Below are positions 48,936 to 60,697 of a DNA stretch of 64,000 nucleotides, in pieces. Made by a program: the position numbers and the translations under genes. A model generated the notes under the pieces. That model had not been told where the DNA came from and did not search any database. It saw only the letters and a program-made list of their open reading frames with translations. The stretch is from Collybia mongolica. Its lineage: Eukaryota > Basidiomycota > Agaricomycetes > Agaricales > Clitocybaceae. Positions within the stretch are counted from its first letter, which is position 1. Every line of letters starts with the position of its first letter. The stretch lies in contig JAAXNY010000009.1 of assembly GCA_013420905.1 (NCBI GenBank), positions 2,418,001 through 2,482,000 of the forward strand, given 5' to 3'.

Positions 48936-49900
48936 TCAAGCATTTAGAAGACTCTTGTAGTGTTTGATTAACCTCGACGCATCTGTTGCGGTCTGACGCG
49001 AGTTTCCTGGATTGATTCATGAGTCTGGGAATGAACTGTATGCGCACCTTCTCGTTTTCCCGGGCTTCTTCCACCTGTATACGAGCATTCTTTGAGAAGC
49101 TTTTGAGAGCTATCTTGCGTCGAGCAGGGTGTGCCTTGACTGGAGATGCAATTGGTTAGTATCTCATCGGGAAGCTCGTGGAGGGTTGGGATACAGACTC
49201 ATTGCGCTCGCAGCATTAACTTGGCTAGAGCGTCGCGTGGCTAGGTCTTCGAGGATGCTCGGGTACATAGTTGAAAGAGAATCGATTGAAGCCTATTGGG
49301 CAAGACGTAAATGTAGTATATCTTATTGCAGGAGAAAGGAGAAACTTTTTGGGGAGCGCATAATCGCTCGAAGTCTTTCAAGTGCTTATCGGAGGATTGT
49401 TCCTGATCCTTGAGTTTTCGTATTCTGTCTCTTGCGTCCTCGCTGACAAGTTAAGATATAAGATGAGGATCCGTGTCAGTGAACACACTTACATATATGA
49501 GGTACTGACTCGGGCAATTTCTTTACTGTTCTTACGTGCTGCTGCGTAGATGGCCTCCTTTTGCATCTGAAACGTTGTTTCACGAGTTGATGTTTTCTTC
49601 TTGCCTATGAATCGACTAGGTGTTCTACAACCATCAGTCAGGGCAGATATTACGAGTATTCACCCCGATATTCCTGTAGTAAAGGGTTTGATAATGATCC
49701 GGAGTCCGGTTTCCCTGACTCGCTTTGGGTATCGAGAAGTATATGTTCGTTCTCCTCCTTCTCGTTCGAATACCTTATAGGGGCTGTCAAGCGAACTAGT
49801 CTAGATGGTTGGTTTGTGGTTGCCTTCGATTCTGAAATGCATTCAATCGCTAGATTGCGTAATTACGTGTTATTGGATACGCACTTGGTGTTCTGGCCAT
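48936..49900 (-). CDS. Orphan basic coiled-coil protein
   Basis: I do not recognise the family. The spliced frame starts MARTPKSKATTNQPSRLVRL and continues with an acidic stretch, TPSRFIGKKKTSTRETTF, QMQKEAIYAAARKNSKEIAR, EDARDRIRKLKDQEQSSDKH, SILEDLATRRSSQVNAASAM, IKAHPARRKIALKSFSKNAR and EEARENEK. If a last 55-nt intron is removed it ends DASRLIKHYKSLLNA. Helical, highly charged segments suggest a coiled-coil structural protein. The SRF/TPS-rich N-terminus may hold phosphorylation sites. If the last intron is not removed, translation runs to 48856 with a less coiled tail. Divergent from STT4. Confidence 0.6.
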
Positions 49901-50160
49901 ATTGAGGGGTCCCTTGAGCCCTTGAGGCTGTAAGTACTTAAGTTGTGGCTTTTCAGACCTTAGTGCGATTACGCGCCAAAATGACCCTTAAGCAACGCGA
50001 CGCAGTCATGCATGTGCTTATATAACTCTGTGTGGTTCAGGCCTCGATGGCAAATAATGGCACGTTGTCCGAATATAGCCTCACAGCCGGTCATCTGTTG
50101 CTGCTTGTGTGAACTGGTAGCCAAAGGTCGTGGTCAGGAATACTCATCCGGGTACACGCA
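49901..50160. promoter_or_regulatory. Divergent promoter, coiled-coil gene / STT4
   Basis: 260 bp between starts; short frames here lack motifs. The STT4 start is supported because ATG-GAC-TG at 50161-50168 splices to C-CTG-GAA to give [17 protein letters not shown]. Confidence 0.45.
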
Positions 50161-53100
50161 ATGGACTGGTAAGGTATATAAAAGTCAGAAAACGCTTACT
50201 ATGCTAACTGTTAGACAGCCTGGAACTCAATATACACCAACGCATACTTTCTGACATTGCGTCAAACATCGGCGAGACCGAAGAAGACATCCTTCATTCT
50301 CAAAATCTTATCGTTTCCAAGGTTCAGACGAGAGCACCCGATATTCAGGACGAGGGATGGGTTGCAGATGGAGCATTGAAGGGGTCGCTTGAGGTTGAAC
50401 CACCGAGAGTGTTCATGGTATGTAGGATGGAGTCTGTCTATGGAGTCTGTCATGATACCCACCTGATTCTTCACCCACCTTCCTTAGGCTGCTTCGAGGA
50501 TTCAATGCAATATTGCATTTGGGGAACTCGTCGTTAATTTTCCAGAATCTCACATCAGTGACACCATTGGGACCCTTATACCTGCGTTGACGGATATACT
50601 CAACGATGTCCCCTTCATCGACTTTGATATATGCCTCTCATGGCACGGTGCGCTCTTGAATGTAATGGGGTAATATATACGCGACTTATACTCACATTCA
50701 GACTGGGCACTTCCTGATCAGCTCGTCTTCTCGACTGTTTCTGCACTACTTCGACTGTCGAGTTCTCACCTTCAATACGCTGAACGGACTATATCAGCCA
50801 TAACTTTCTTTTTAGCCCAAACTGTCGAGAAGATCGAGGGTGACACATGTAGGTTTTATTAATATATAGTCTTATGAACCGATCTAACTTGTCCCAGCAT
50901 CGCTCGATGTTCTCACCCAGCTGACGCCTGCTATTCATGGCTTGTATCGTGCAATTATCTCTACTTCGTTCCCATGGACGATTGCTCAGTGGCAGAAACT
51001 TACGGCACATTTCAACACACTTTGTTCGCCTGATGTTGTTGACCGCCTTAACCACCTATTGGTCGATATTTTGCAAACTGAAGATGTTGAGGCAGATACA
51101 TCGCGCTTCGTTCAGACCTTTGTTTCTCGTTATGTTGGACAAGGCCGGCCACTCAGCGGATATTTTATAGTATGTTGTGTGCTCGAGACGGAATGGACGG
51201 TATTGGCCCAAGCCCTTGCTCCTCCACCAGCGACTATCACAGGAAGCATCACCGAGGCAGCAGCCGCCAATAAAGCATGGCTGTCACTTATGCGTTGTGC
51301 AGGACTCCACTTGGACATTACTGATGAAACGCTGAAAGAAACATTGAACAAGACTATAAAATACGCCATGCAATGCTTTACAGACCTTCTTGTGCAGATC
51401 GAAGACATGGACTCGGAGCCGTCGGTTGACACTTATGCGTGGGAGACAATGTCAGAAAGTCTTGTAAGCAGTTATTATCCCCGCACAACTGAGAAATTTG
51501 AACGAGCCCCACCAGAAACTAGCATCTATTTGCTCTGTCGCTCTTCAAGAATTGGATGAAAAACTTTATTCCCGATTGTTGCTCCTCCTGAGTGACGAAC
51601 CTCCAGTTTCTAACAATCTTGTTCAGGAGGCTGCGCTAAAGGCAACTACTGTCCTTGTACAAAGGCGAATCATCTGTTCATACAGATTCTAAGCATCTTC
51701 TTATCTTTTAATCATAGCTTCCCGGACATTGCCTCAAAGACGGCGAGCCACCTTCGACGTTTTGTTACGTCGCCTTTGCCCATCTTTGAATTCGAGTTTG
51801 TCTCAGAAAGTCAGGCACCCCCACCCCTAGCAGCTGCCGCCAAATGTCTTGCGCATTGTATCCGTGTACGTTATTACTTTTATGTAAAATCCCATATGTT
51901 TAAATTTTTCACAGTTGGCCCCAGGAGATGACCTTATCATGTCTAACATGTATTCTTTGCTGAATTACATTGCAGCTACAAGCAAAGAGATCTACGAGAG
52001 TTCCGTGAGCTCGTATATGAGCGGCAGCAAATCTACTCATGGTTCGCATGATCATACGAGCAATCAGTTGCACGAAAGCGGCTTGCGAGGACTATCTGAA
52101 GATGAAAAGAGACTTGTAGGTATCAGCACCATTTCAGTTGTTACTCGCCTCGCACTGGAATTTAGAATGGAAGATGTATGCGTTTTTAATGTGCTTTTTG
52201 CTTATTTTGTTAATTGGTCGCTACGTTCAAGGTCACTCGTTTGACGATATCAATGCTCTTGCAACGTCTACGTTCTGCAGAGCCCACTGTTGAAGCTGTC
52301 ATTGCATACAATCTTGTGGATTTGGCGCTTTCAGCCCCTGAAAGTGCATTTATCGACATCATAAGGGCTTTTTCCGGCATCAATCGATCGGCAAATCCTG
52401 ATGATCCAAGGTTCTCAAATAATATGGTATGGTTTATTGAGTTACAAGGGGGTTGTTCTAACATAATTATAGGTACTAGCCGCTCAAACAAGATTAGCTC
52501 AGGAATTGCATCGCAGACCGGAGCTCTACGAGATTTATCTCTTTGAACTACTGACGCTCTTTGCCGATAAAGGGGTCGCCATTCAGAATTTAAAAATCAG
52601 TAATCATCATGTGAAGGTATACGCACGTCCTGTCTTTCACGGTCCAAATCACTCATTAATGGCACAGACTGATGACATGATTGAGCAACTCGCGTCTCTC
52701 CTTCTCCCTATCGATGCTTTACTTAGTCATGAGGATTTAAATCCCCAGGAAGAGGCTTCACCTGGCATCGTTTCCCTTTTCAGAAACATGTGGTTCCTAT
52801 GCACCCTCTTCCATTTCACTTATGTCGACGACCAAGAGGAAACTGCGATGGATTGGTTAAAGCCCGCGTTAGCTCGTATCGCTGTGAAAACACCATCGAT
52901 GGTCCTAGAAGAATCACACGATTCTGTTGTAAATGATGTCGAATATAATTCGGTCATCCGCCAGGAATATGCTCATACGGTAGGTTCGTTTCCTTCAAGG
53001 GTGTTGTGATATAATGGATTTCTAGATCATTTCTAAACATCGGGCATCTCTAATCAAACATATATCCTTACGTGCTGGCGATATACGGTACCTATCATCA

Positions 53101-56100
53101 GGTCAAATCATCTTTATCTTGACCATGCATGATATTGAAAGTATGAGGTCTGCTGCGGGTCTCACATCATCACTGGTGTCGTATTTTACCAATGATAGCA
53201 TCAACAAGCATCCTGGGCTCTCCGCGTGCATGGAGTCTGTTGCAGAGAAGGTGAGTGCATCCATTCTGAGAGCACTATGCATCTAAACAAGGGTGTTTTG
53301 ACAGGTCATCCGTGGTGGTATCAATGACCTCAACACTCAGGCTTCTCAACAGACACTCCCAGTCTGCCTATCCGCCGAACTGCGTATTCTTCTAATTTTC
53401 AGCACCCATAGGATCGAGAAGGCTCGTGATATGGCCTCGAAGTACCTCAGTCGGCTGATGACGTCGTTTCCATCACTTATGTGCGACCCTGCTCTTGTGT
53501 TTGCGATTCTGGAAGTCTTGACACTGCTTCGACGATCTTGTGAAAATGAATTTACCGACGAGGTATATAATTTTAGAGTGCACATTGAAGTTTTGGCTAA
53601 AATAATTTTTTCTAGTACAACCCTATCTATGAATTTCATTCTGACAGGGTCGGAATCACCCTGCAGCTCACGGATAACTACAAAACCCGAAACGAAATTC
53701 TAGGCCAATTACATAGGAATGCGACCAATTGGTTTGAGTTAGCACTTGGCCGAGCTCCGATAGAACTCCAATCAACGCTGCAGGTTGGCTCATATCTGCA
53801 CAAGCTCCTTCACTGGCTGAGCATAATCAACAGAAGTACCTTGCCGTCAACCAGTCTTCCAGTGGGAATGATTCCTCAGAGCTAGGGGCTTCTATAGCAG
53901 AACACTTTGGTAAAGCCATTGGACCAATTCAGCGTCAGCTCGGTGGGTGTTCTATATATATATGGCACGTGTTGCTGATTGAAAACTATCAGCGTCACTT
54001 GCTTCACTCTCTCAATGGAAGACAGATGGAGCAAAGAAGTTAGCCAACCAAATCGCACTCAAGGGCTATTTTTCGGGAGAAGCTGCTGGCATTCGATTGG
54101 CTAGTCATAAAGGTCAGATCTCCGATACAAACCAACCTGCGTACTTGGATTGAGTATAAGTATTACAAGGCTCTGATAAGTTAGGAAAACTTCCACCTCA
54201 GATGGCTCCGTCCTGTGAAATACGAGCACTGAAGGAGAAAATGACCCTTACTACAGAAGAAATACGGAACAAAATCAGTACGCTTACGGTGCATGATTTG
54301 AAGAGGCTTTTGTTCCGTTGTGCAGCAACTCTGATATCGCTTGAAAAGGTGAGAAAACTCGACCTGGTTGATTACTTAGGACTAAGCTTATTCCGCTTCT
54401 ATAGTGTGAACATGAACTTCTGCATCATCTCGTCATTTTACCATTCGAAGTCGGGACGCCATCCGCCATAGCTACGAGCATAGAGGTTTGGACGTGGGTC
54501 ATTGCGGAGAAGCCTGACGTTGAGGTTGCATTGATCGCGGAGATTCTATCTGCATGGACCGATACAATCAAGCAAGAAAAAGGGATCTTCTCGACAATAT
54601 TGAAGTAAGAGTTCTCCTCCGTTCTGATCATCTCTGATTACCCATGTCGTGGCAGCTACGACGACCCATTTTATCATCCCATTGAATACAGCCCCACTGA
54701 CAAAGAAGTTATTGATCGGGGAACAGCGAACGCTCGTAGACTGTTGACTCCTCATGCACTTGTCCTCAAAATGATGTTAAGTCGTATGCAAGCAGCCAGG
54801 TACCGAAGACCAGCTGTAATGTTTTTAATTCAGCGCCTGGTATTACGTTCTTCAAAGGCACACCAGTCCCTCAGGTAGTGTACATCCCAATGGTTTGAGA
54901 GCCAATACTAATGGGTATTTTACAGTACTCATGCTTTAGCACGTGAAGCTCGCTTCTCGTTACTTCTATTCGGTTTTGAAACTTTGAAAAGTTCTCACCT
55001 GGATTCGTTCTGTGAAAATCTGTTGAGGGAGAGTCTCTATCTAGTAGCTTTCTCTTGGTTCTCAGTTCGTCCACAGTAAGTCAGCATTTTGATCCTTACA
55101 TAGTGATTGAGCCAAATTGCTTTCCTCAGGTGGTCATATGGCGCCAATAGAGTGCAAGTGGATTCTGATGTCAAAATTTTATCCGAATTTCTCTCCTATC
55201 TTCAAACCGATACAGTTCGAGGCGAGCCTGCTATTTCGAGCCTGTTACCCGCACAGCTTCCCTCTCGCGCTTCCTGTCAGTATTTTTCCTATAAACTGCA
55301 CCTCCACTAACTAACTTCTAGATTATGCTACCAAACTTCGCAATATGAATTATCCTCTTCGGCTTCTTACCGAGAACGAAATTTTCAGGTTGAGTGTCTG
55401 GGCCAACCCAACCAATGACCCTAAGCGAGGAGTAGATGTCATTGGCACAGCTGGAGTGACATTGGCTGAGGTACGGAGAGCAGTTTTAAAGGCTTGTCAT
55501 TGTCTCTGCTGAACGCACCACAGAGTTCTTGGCCTGCTATCATCCAGACAGCCTGGCAAATTAATCCCGCTATCGCAATATTTATGCCTGAACGCTTCAA
55601 AAGCCCCATTGTACGCAATGAAGTGTCGAAATTGGTTCGCTCTAGTACGCTCGATGTTCTTGATGTACCAGAAGCTCTCCTGTTCCTCCTTGGCGACAAG
55701 GTTGACCCTAACGTTCGGAGAGATTTAAAAGTGGGTAAACAAAATTTAAAATCCGTTCGGAAGAACTTATCCAAACACAGCATCTTCTACTCTGGGCACC
55801 GGCGCCGCCTATTATTGCAAACACATTTTTTGAGCCACGGTATAATAGCGAGCCATTGATTCTTCAATATGCACATCGAGTTTTGGAGCAGCATCCTGTT
55901 GACTTGACTTTCTTTTTTGTCCCTCAAGTTGTTCAAGCCCTTCGATATGACGACCTTGGTGTGCACATTCCGGATAAAATTCACGCACAGAACTAATGAT
56001 GAACAGGTTATGTGGCTCGTTTCATCTTTGAGACCGCAAAAATATCTCAACTTTTCTGTCACCAAATCATCTGGAATATGAAGGCCAACTGTTTCAAGGA

Positions 56101-57780
56101 TGATTTGGCAGAGGTGGTCAGTTTAAGATGCTTGTACTAAAGTCCAGGATCTCACAATCATGTCCAGGAGGATCCCATGAAACCTGCCTTAGATGACATG
56201 ACTGCGAGAGTAGTCGATTCCCTCTCGGGTGAAGCCAGGGAATTCTATGACCGGGAGTTCACCTTCTTTAACGAAGTCACATCTATCTCCGGAAAACTGA
56301 AGCCTTTCATTAAGAAGACGAAACCAGAAAAGAAGGTCTGTCATCTTCGACTTGGTGGTGTGCCGCTTCCTGACCATTTTGTAAGGCTAAAATCGACGAA
56401 GAAATGGCTAGAATCGTTGTGGATGTAGGGGTATATTTGCCGAGCAACCCTGATGGTAAAGTGGTCGATATTGATAAGAAATCCGGTCGACCACTGCAAA
56501 GTCACGCCAAGGTACATATCTCACCTAAAAGTCAAAAGCAGTGACCAAAACCCATAGGAAGGCACCGTTCATGGCCACTTTTAAAGTCAGGAAGGAGCGT
56601 GTCACTGTTAACACCGATCCAGACTCTATCCTTAATGGTGAGGGAGCTGGGGTGGAGACACGCGCTGAGTATGATGTGTGGCAGCAAGCCATCTTCAAGG
56701 TTGGCGATGATTGCCGTCAAGACGTGTTGGCTCTGCAAATTATTGCTATGTTTAAGAACATTTTCACAAGTGTCGGGCTTACGCTGTACTTGTTCCCATA
56801 CCGTGTTACGGCAACGGCTCCAGGAGTAAGTTTATATGTACAAATTCTAGGTCGCGCTCATCCCCTTTTCAGTGCGGTGTGATTGATGTGGTACCCAATG
56901 CAACCTCTCGGGACGAAATGGGGCGCGCAAAAGTGAATGATTTATTGGATTTCTTCGTCGCCAAATATGGAGGACAGGATACTCTTGCCTTTCAGCAAGC
57001 TCGGCTCAACTTCGTCCAATCGATGGCAGCGTACTCAGTTGCTTGTTATATCCTGCAAATCAAGGATCGACACAATGGAAATATCATGATTGATGGAGAG
57101 GGTCACATCGTTCACATTGGTTCGTTAAGCTGTATCCAACCTTTGCTATTATAAAACTGACGACAGCTGGGTTACAGATTTTGGATTCTTGTTTGACATA
57201 GATATGTGGTTTTTCAGTTGACGGCAAGTTTTTACTGACAACTGGATCGCCGCAATTACGACCAGGGGTATGTCCAGGATGATTGTCTATGTTAGGATAA
57301 TTCTCATCGAGGCTTTCTAGGGTGTTAAATTTGAACCATCCTCGTTCAAACTGAATCATGAAATGGTCGTGTTGATGGGAGGACGTTATTCACAGGGTTA
57401 TCAGCTTTTCCAGCACCTCACAGTCAAAGCGTTCCTTGCCATTCGCCCACACGCGGAGCAACTCATCAGTACTGTTCAGTTGATGCTTGACACTGGATTA
57501 CCTTCGTTTAAAGGAGAACCTACGATAAAGAGACTCCGGGATCGGTTTGCCCTCGGCTTGAACGAACGCCAGGCTGCAGAATACATGATGTCGGTCGTAC
57601 GCAATGCTCATGAAAACGTCCGAAGCACGGTTTATGACGAATTTCAACGTGTATGTCACCCTCTTACATTTTTTTTGGACTCAAGCTGACAGATATTGAA
57701 TACAGCTGCAAAATGGTTTGTCCTGAAGTGCATTTCCGCCAGAACATGCTAACTGTCTTACAGGCATACCATACAAATGA
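50161..57780 (+). CDS. STT4: Phosphatidylinositol 4-kinase alpha
   Basis: Type III PI4K making PI4P at the plasma membrane. The largest gene in the window, with about 30 short introns. Exon 1 is eight bases long. The N-terminal helical solenoid continues past 55800 (for example [36 protein letters not shown]). The lipid-kinase unique region and kinase domain follow: [39 protein letters not shown] (catalytic DRHxxN), then [20 protein letters not shown] (metal-binding DFG), [15 protein letters not shown], and the diagnostic C-terminus LQNGIPYK. Two tiny terminal exons carry the last eight codons. To keep DIGPGG intact, an intron with AT...AC ends (57202-57259) must be removed; every other join I checked uses GT-AG. 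Otherwise the gene looks intact. Confidence 0.93.
57202..57259 (+). other. Candidate AT-AC intron in STT4
   Basis: The exon ends GACATAG, the intron is ATATGTGG...CAATTAC (58 nt), and the next exon starts GACCAGGG. Joining gives Asp-Ile-Gly-Pro-Gly, then a normal intron, then Gly-Val-Lys-Phe-Glu, exactly the conserved kinase sequence. A CTGAC branch-point match lies at 57236-57240, about 20 nt before the 3' end. The first base would be A in place of G (ATATGT vs GTATGT) and the last base C in place of G. No GT-AG choice keeps the frame. Confidence 0.7.
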
Positions 57781-57907
57781 TCCATATCTAGCTTCAGTAT
57801 GCATAGTCATCTACGAATAATACCTAATGCGAAGAATCTTTGTTGCCTCCAAAAAGGTTGTTTCACAGCTAAGGCTCCTGGAGGAGCCATAGGATGAGCA
57901 CCCCAAG

Positions 57908-57998
57908 GACACTATAGCCAAGTGGTTACGGCGACAGATTCGAACTTCCGACCATCTGTTCCTCTTTGAGGGCGCAGGTTCAAATCCTGCTGGTGTCG
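57908..57998 (+). tRNA. tRNA-Ser(CGA) with 9-nt intron
   Basis: Class II cloverleaf: acceptor GACACTA/TGGTGTC (one T-G pair), discriminator G, D-stem GCC/GGC, anticodon stem ACAGA/TCTGT, and loop TTCGAA-A with anticodon CGA at 57941-57943. A long variable arm has CCTC/GAGG, and the T arm is GCAGG-TTCAAAT-CCTGC. An intron of 9 nt (57945-57953) sits after position 37; its CGA can pair with TCG over the anticodon, as in other intron-bearing tRNAs. A-box TAGCCAAGTGG, B-box GGTTCAAATCC and a TTTTT terminator at 58001-58005 are present. Discriminator G and the long arm fit serine. Confidence 0.93.
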
Positions 57999-58135
57999 AA
58001 TTTTTGTATTCTTCTTTGGGTGTTTCTTTTGTTCAAGGTCACAAAAATGATTTCGTTTCCAATGTATTTGGGATTCTGAAGTAATAAGTCAAAAGTACCT
58101 GTGACAATTCTTCGTTCCTTTACCCAACAAGCAAC

Positions 58136-58142
58136 TCACGTG
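58136..58142 (+). promoter_or_regulatory. TCACGTG element just upstream of TAP42
   Basis: The heptamer lies 15 bp before the TAP42 start codon, so it is probably in the leader or core promoter. It recurs upstream of other genes here. Confidence 0.4.
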
Positions 58143-58157
58143 CCAACTTGCCAGCCG

Positions 58158-59610
58158 ATGTCGCTTCCTCTTCCAACTCTGTTCGCAAGGAGTCTTGCTT
58201 CCGCATCCAAGGCATTTAACCGTCCCACAATTCAGGATGCTACCCAGGTATGGTTTCGGGGATCTCACACATAGCCTGATCGAACGTCCCTGCAGGATTT
58301 AATACAATCCAGTCTAAAGGATCTCACCATCTTACGTTCTCGAGTTGCCGGGATTGCCTTGTTCAGCCCGAATGAGACGCTTGAGGACATAGTAACAAGG
58401 GACCTAGTTTATCTACTCATTCCCTATGTGACGTCGGAGGTCCGAGGCCGCGTTAGAACAACGGAAAGGGAGGAACGTATGGTTTCGCTCGGTGAGACGC
58501 AGGTGCGAGATAAAACGTCGAATTTCTTTCTCGTTTGATTGGAAGATTTTCAGAAAGATATAAGAGACTTCTTGTCAAATCTAGAAAACTACGAAATCGT
58601 ACCAGAAGATGAGCGTGCTTTGCACGAACGGAAAGCTTCGACGATCGCAGATCCCGCTCAGCGGCGCGAACACAAAATAAAACAGTACCAGAAAGAAAAA
58701 GATCTACGTGCACGGATCGAAGTGAGTTCTTTCACCCGCTCCACAGCTCGATAGTAATACTGCTATGGATTTTAGACCATTCGCAAACGAAGTGGACAAC
58801 TTCCGTTGACCTCGAGCGATTCGCCGTCCGACCTCGATCTCATCTCATCTCTCCTTCCATCGCCATCCCAACTACGGACAACTAATAATGACGATGATGA
58901 AGAACTGGACTCTGAATTCGAGGATATTCTTCGAGAAGCCACCCTCCTTCTGCTCCGCCTTTTATACGCCCAGGCGCACTCACAACTAGAAAGTACGGCG
59001 CAAGAGCTTGAGCTTCTTCGGAGTGCGCCTCCTCCAGCAACGCGCATCTCGCCACTCGAAGATGACCACCGAGGAAAGAGCCGGAAAGTAGATAGTGATA
59101 TGTGGAAACTCGACGTTCCCAGCAGAAGTGACTTAAATTCAGATGGGAAGGGGCCTCTGCTCGACTCAGCGGGCAAGGTGTGTCCCTTAAATATCAAAAT
59201 GCCGTCGGTTCCCTCAAGTACCACAGCCCCTACGGCCATTTACCATCCTCCCATCGGATGCCGCGGAGCGTGCACGCCTGCAAGCTCAAGTATTTGGACC
59301 TGGTCACCGACTACCGACGATGTCTATTGACGAATATCTTCAAATTGAACGCGAAAGAGGCAACATCATCACTGGTGGAGGGTATGTGACTACTTGATCC
59401 TGCTTACGGTGTGGGCAATGAATCGCTTTATTTAGGCCAGCATCAGAAGCAGCACCAACATCATCGGAGCAACTTGCGCTTGAGTCTGAAATGGATGGGA
59501 CCAGAGACGGTGAAGTGAAATCGGAAGAAAAGCGGTTGAAAGATGAGAAATGGGCAAGATACACTGATGACAATCCCAGGGGTGCGGGAAATACAATGAA
59601 CCGTGGGTGA
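58158..59610 (+). CDS. TAP42: Tap42/alpha4 family PP2A regulator
   Basis: Cytosolic binding partner of PP2A-type catalytic subunits in TOR signalling. The N-terminus is helical (SLPLPTLFARSLASASKA), with SRVAGIALFSPNETLEDIV, RDLVYLLIPYVTSEVRGRV, REHKIKQYQKEKDLRARIE (the alpha4 helical repeat with basic patch that binds PP2Ac) and DSEFEDILREATLLLLRLL. The conserved C-terminal motif ERARLQAQVFGPGHRLPTMS-IDEYLQIERERGNIITGGG is followed by WARYTDDNPRGAGNTMNRG and the stop. All Tap42 hallmarks, including the final GNTMNRG, are present. The start is the first ATG after TCACGTG. Four introns or more. Confidence 0.95.
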
Positions 59611-60697
59611 TGAGCGATGACCAGCAAAAAAACTTAACTGTATGCCAACGAAGGTACCATATTGACAATATGTAATATTATCACTTCACTTCAATATGTG
59701 GAGAAAATCTTTTATCTGCTCAAATAGTGGTAGGAGTAAAACAATAGGGGGTTTCACAGTAAGCTTTTTTTCCACTTTGGAAAAAGTTGAAACAAAGATT
59801 GGACAGAAAGTTGGACTCAATTAAATAAAAAAATGAAAAAATCGTGGGTCGATGCACGACTTTTTCTCCAACTTACTTTATTTCCAACTTTTCCAACTTT
59901 TTTCTTTCCTTCCCGGTGCAAAAGGGGACAAACAACATAAAAGTTGAAGCGTTGAGCCAAAAAATGTATAAAAAAGGTGAAAAAAAACGTACCTAATGAA
60001 ACTCTCGATCACGCAGGGCGAGATTCCTTGATATGGAATTCCCCGGACAAGCCCATACTCAGGGCTTCATCTGTGTCACCACCTACAGCATTGAGTTGAA
60101 ATTCGGACAGGCATGCCAACCCCTCGGCCGTATACGCGCACGAGTTCTTCAATATTATGGCGTGCTAGCGTCAAGATTTAAAGGATCACAGAATAAGCAC
60201 TACGAACCCGAACCCGAACCTGGGAGGCACGGATCAAGTTCAAAGAGGCGGGCGTGCCGCCATGAACGTTTTCTGAGGACCAACGTACTTAGCCAACCAG
60301 CGTTGTGTCGAGGACCCCCTCTAATCCCGACCGCTGGAAGCTGCCAAGCTGCTCTTGCCACCCCACTCGTGTTTCACCCATGGTCGTTTTTCATTCATCA
60401 CGAAAAATGGCGTTCAGCGTCGATCTACCCATGTCACAATTAAGTTTCTCTGTCCTAGCGTGGAAATGTGCCCTTTTGGTAACCTTAGCCTGGGTCCACC
60501 GAAAATTCACATACCAACAGAGGAATGGCAGCACATGACTACTTTTTGCCACGAAGAAGATAATACACCGCATGTTAAATGGGAGAGGGAATTAATACTG
60601 CTAAAATCCAATTGTTAACAGGCAATCGCGATCGATGCATGCAGTCTAAAAACATTGACTGCACCTTTTCAGACCCACGCTTTTTACAATAGCAAAT
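59611..60697. other. AT-rich intergenic region between TAP42 and the transporter
   Basis: The first part holds an imperfect AT-rich palindrome (see separate entry). Open frames at 60033-60443 and 60355-60618 (plus) have no recognised domains and overlap in different frames; no gene is called. Confidence 0.4.
59777..59896. repeat. Imperfect AT-rich inverted repeat, possible MITE remnant
   Basis: TTGGAAAAAGTTG at 59777-59789 faces CAACTTTTCCAA at 59885-59896, one base short of a perfect inverted match. Near the centre TCGTG/CACGA pairs around GGTCGATG (about 59842-59859) with A-run and T-run flanks. Further CAACTTTT/AAAAGTTG copies lie just outside. It looks like a small non-coding palindromic element; no target-site duplication could be settled. 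Confidence 0.45.

Noticed and set aside
57206..57265. Ordinary GT-AG intron (GATAT|GTGG...CCAG) in STT4
   Set aside because: It leaves GAT-AT and a two-base remainder that puts the following conserved KFEPSSF out of frame and loses GPGG.
28767..59610. GTR1, TAP42 and STT4 as a TOR/phosphoinositide gene cluster
   Set aside because: They are 20-30 kb apart with unrelated genes between; chance linkage is the simpler view.
59740..59960. CRISPR-like or satellite array of AAAAGTTG units
   Set aside because: Units are irregularly spaced and inverted, without spacers of constant length; a palindrome explains them better.
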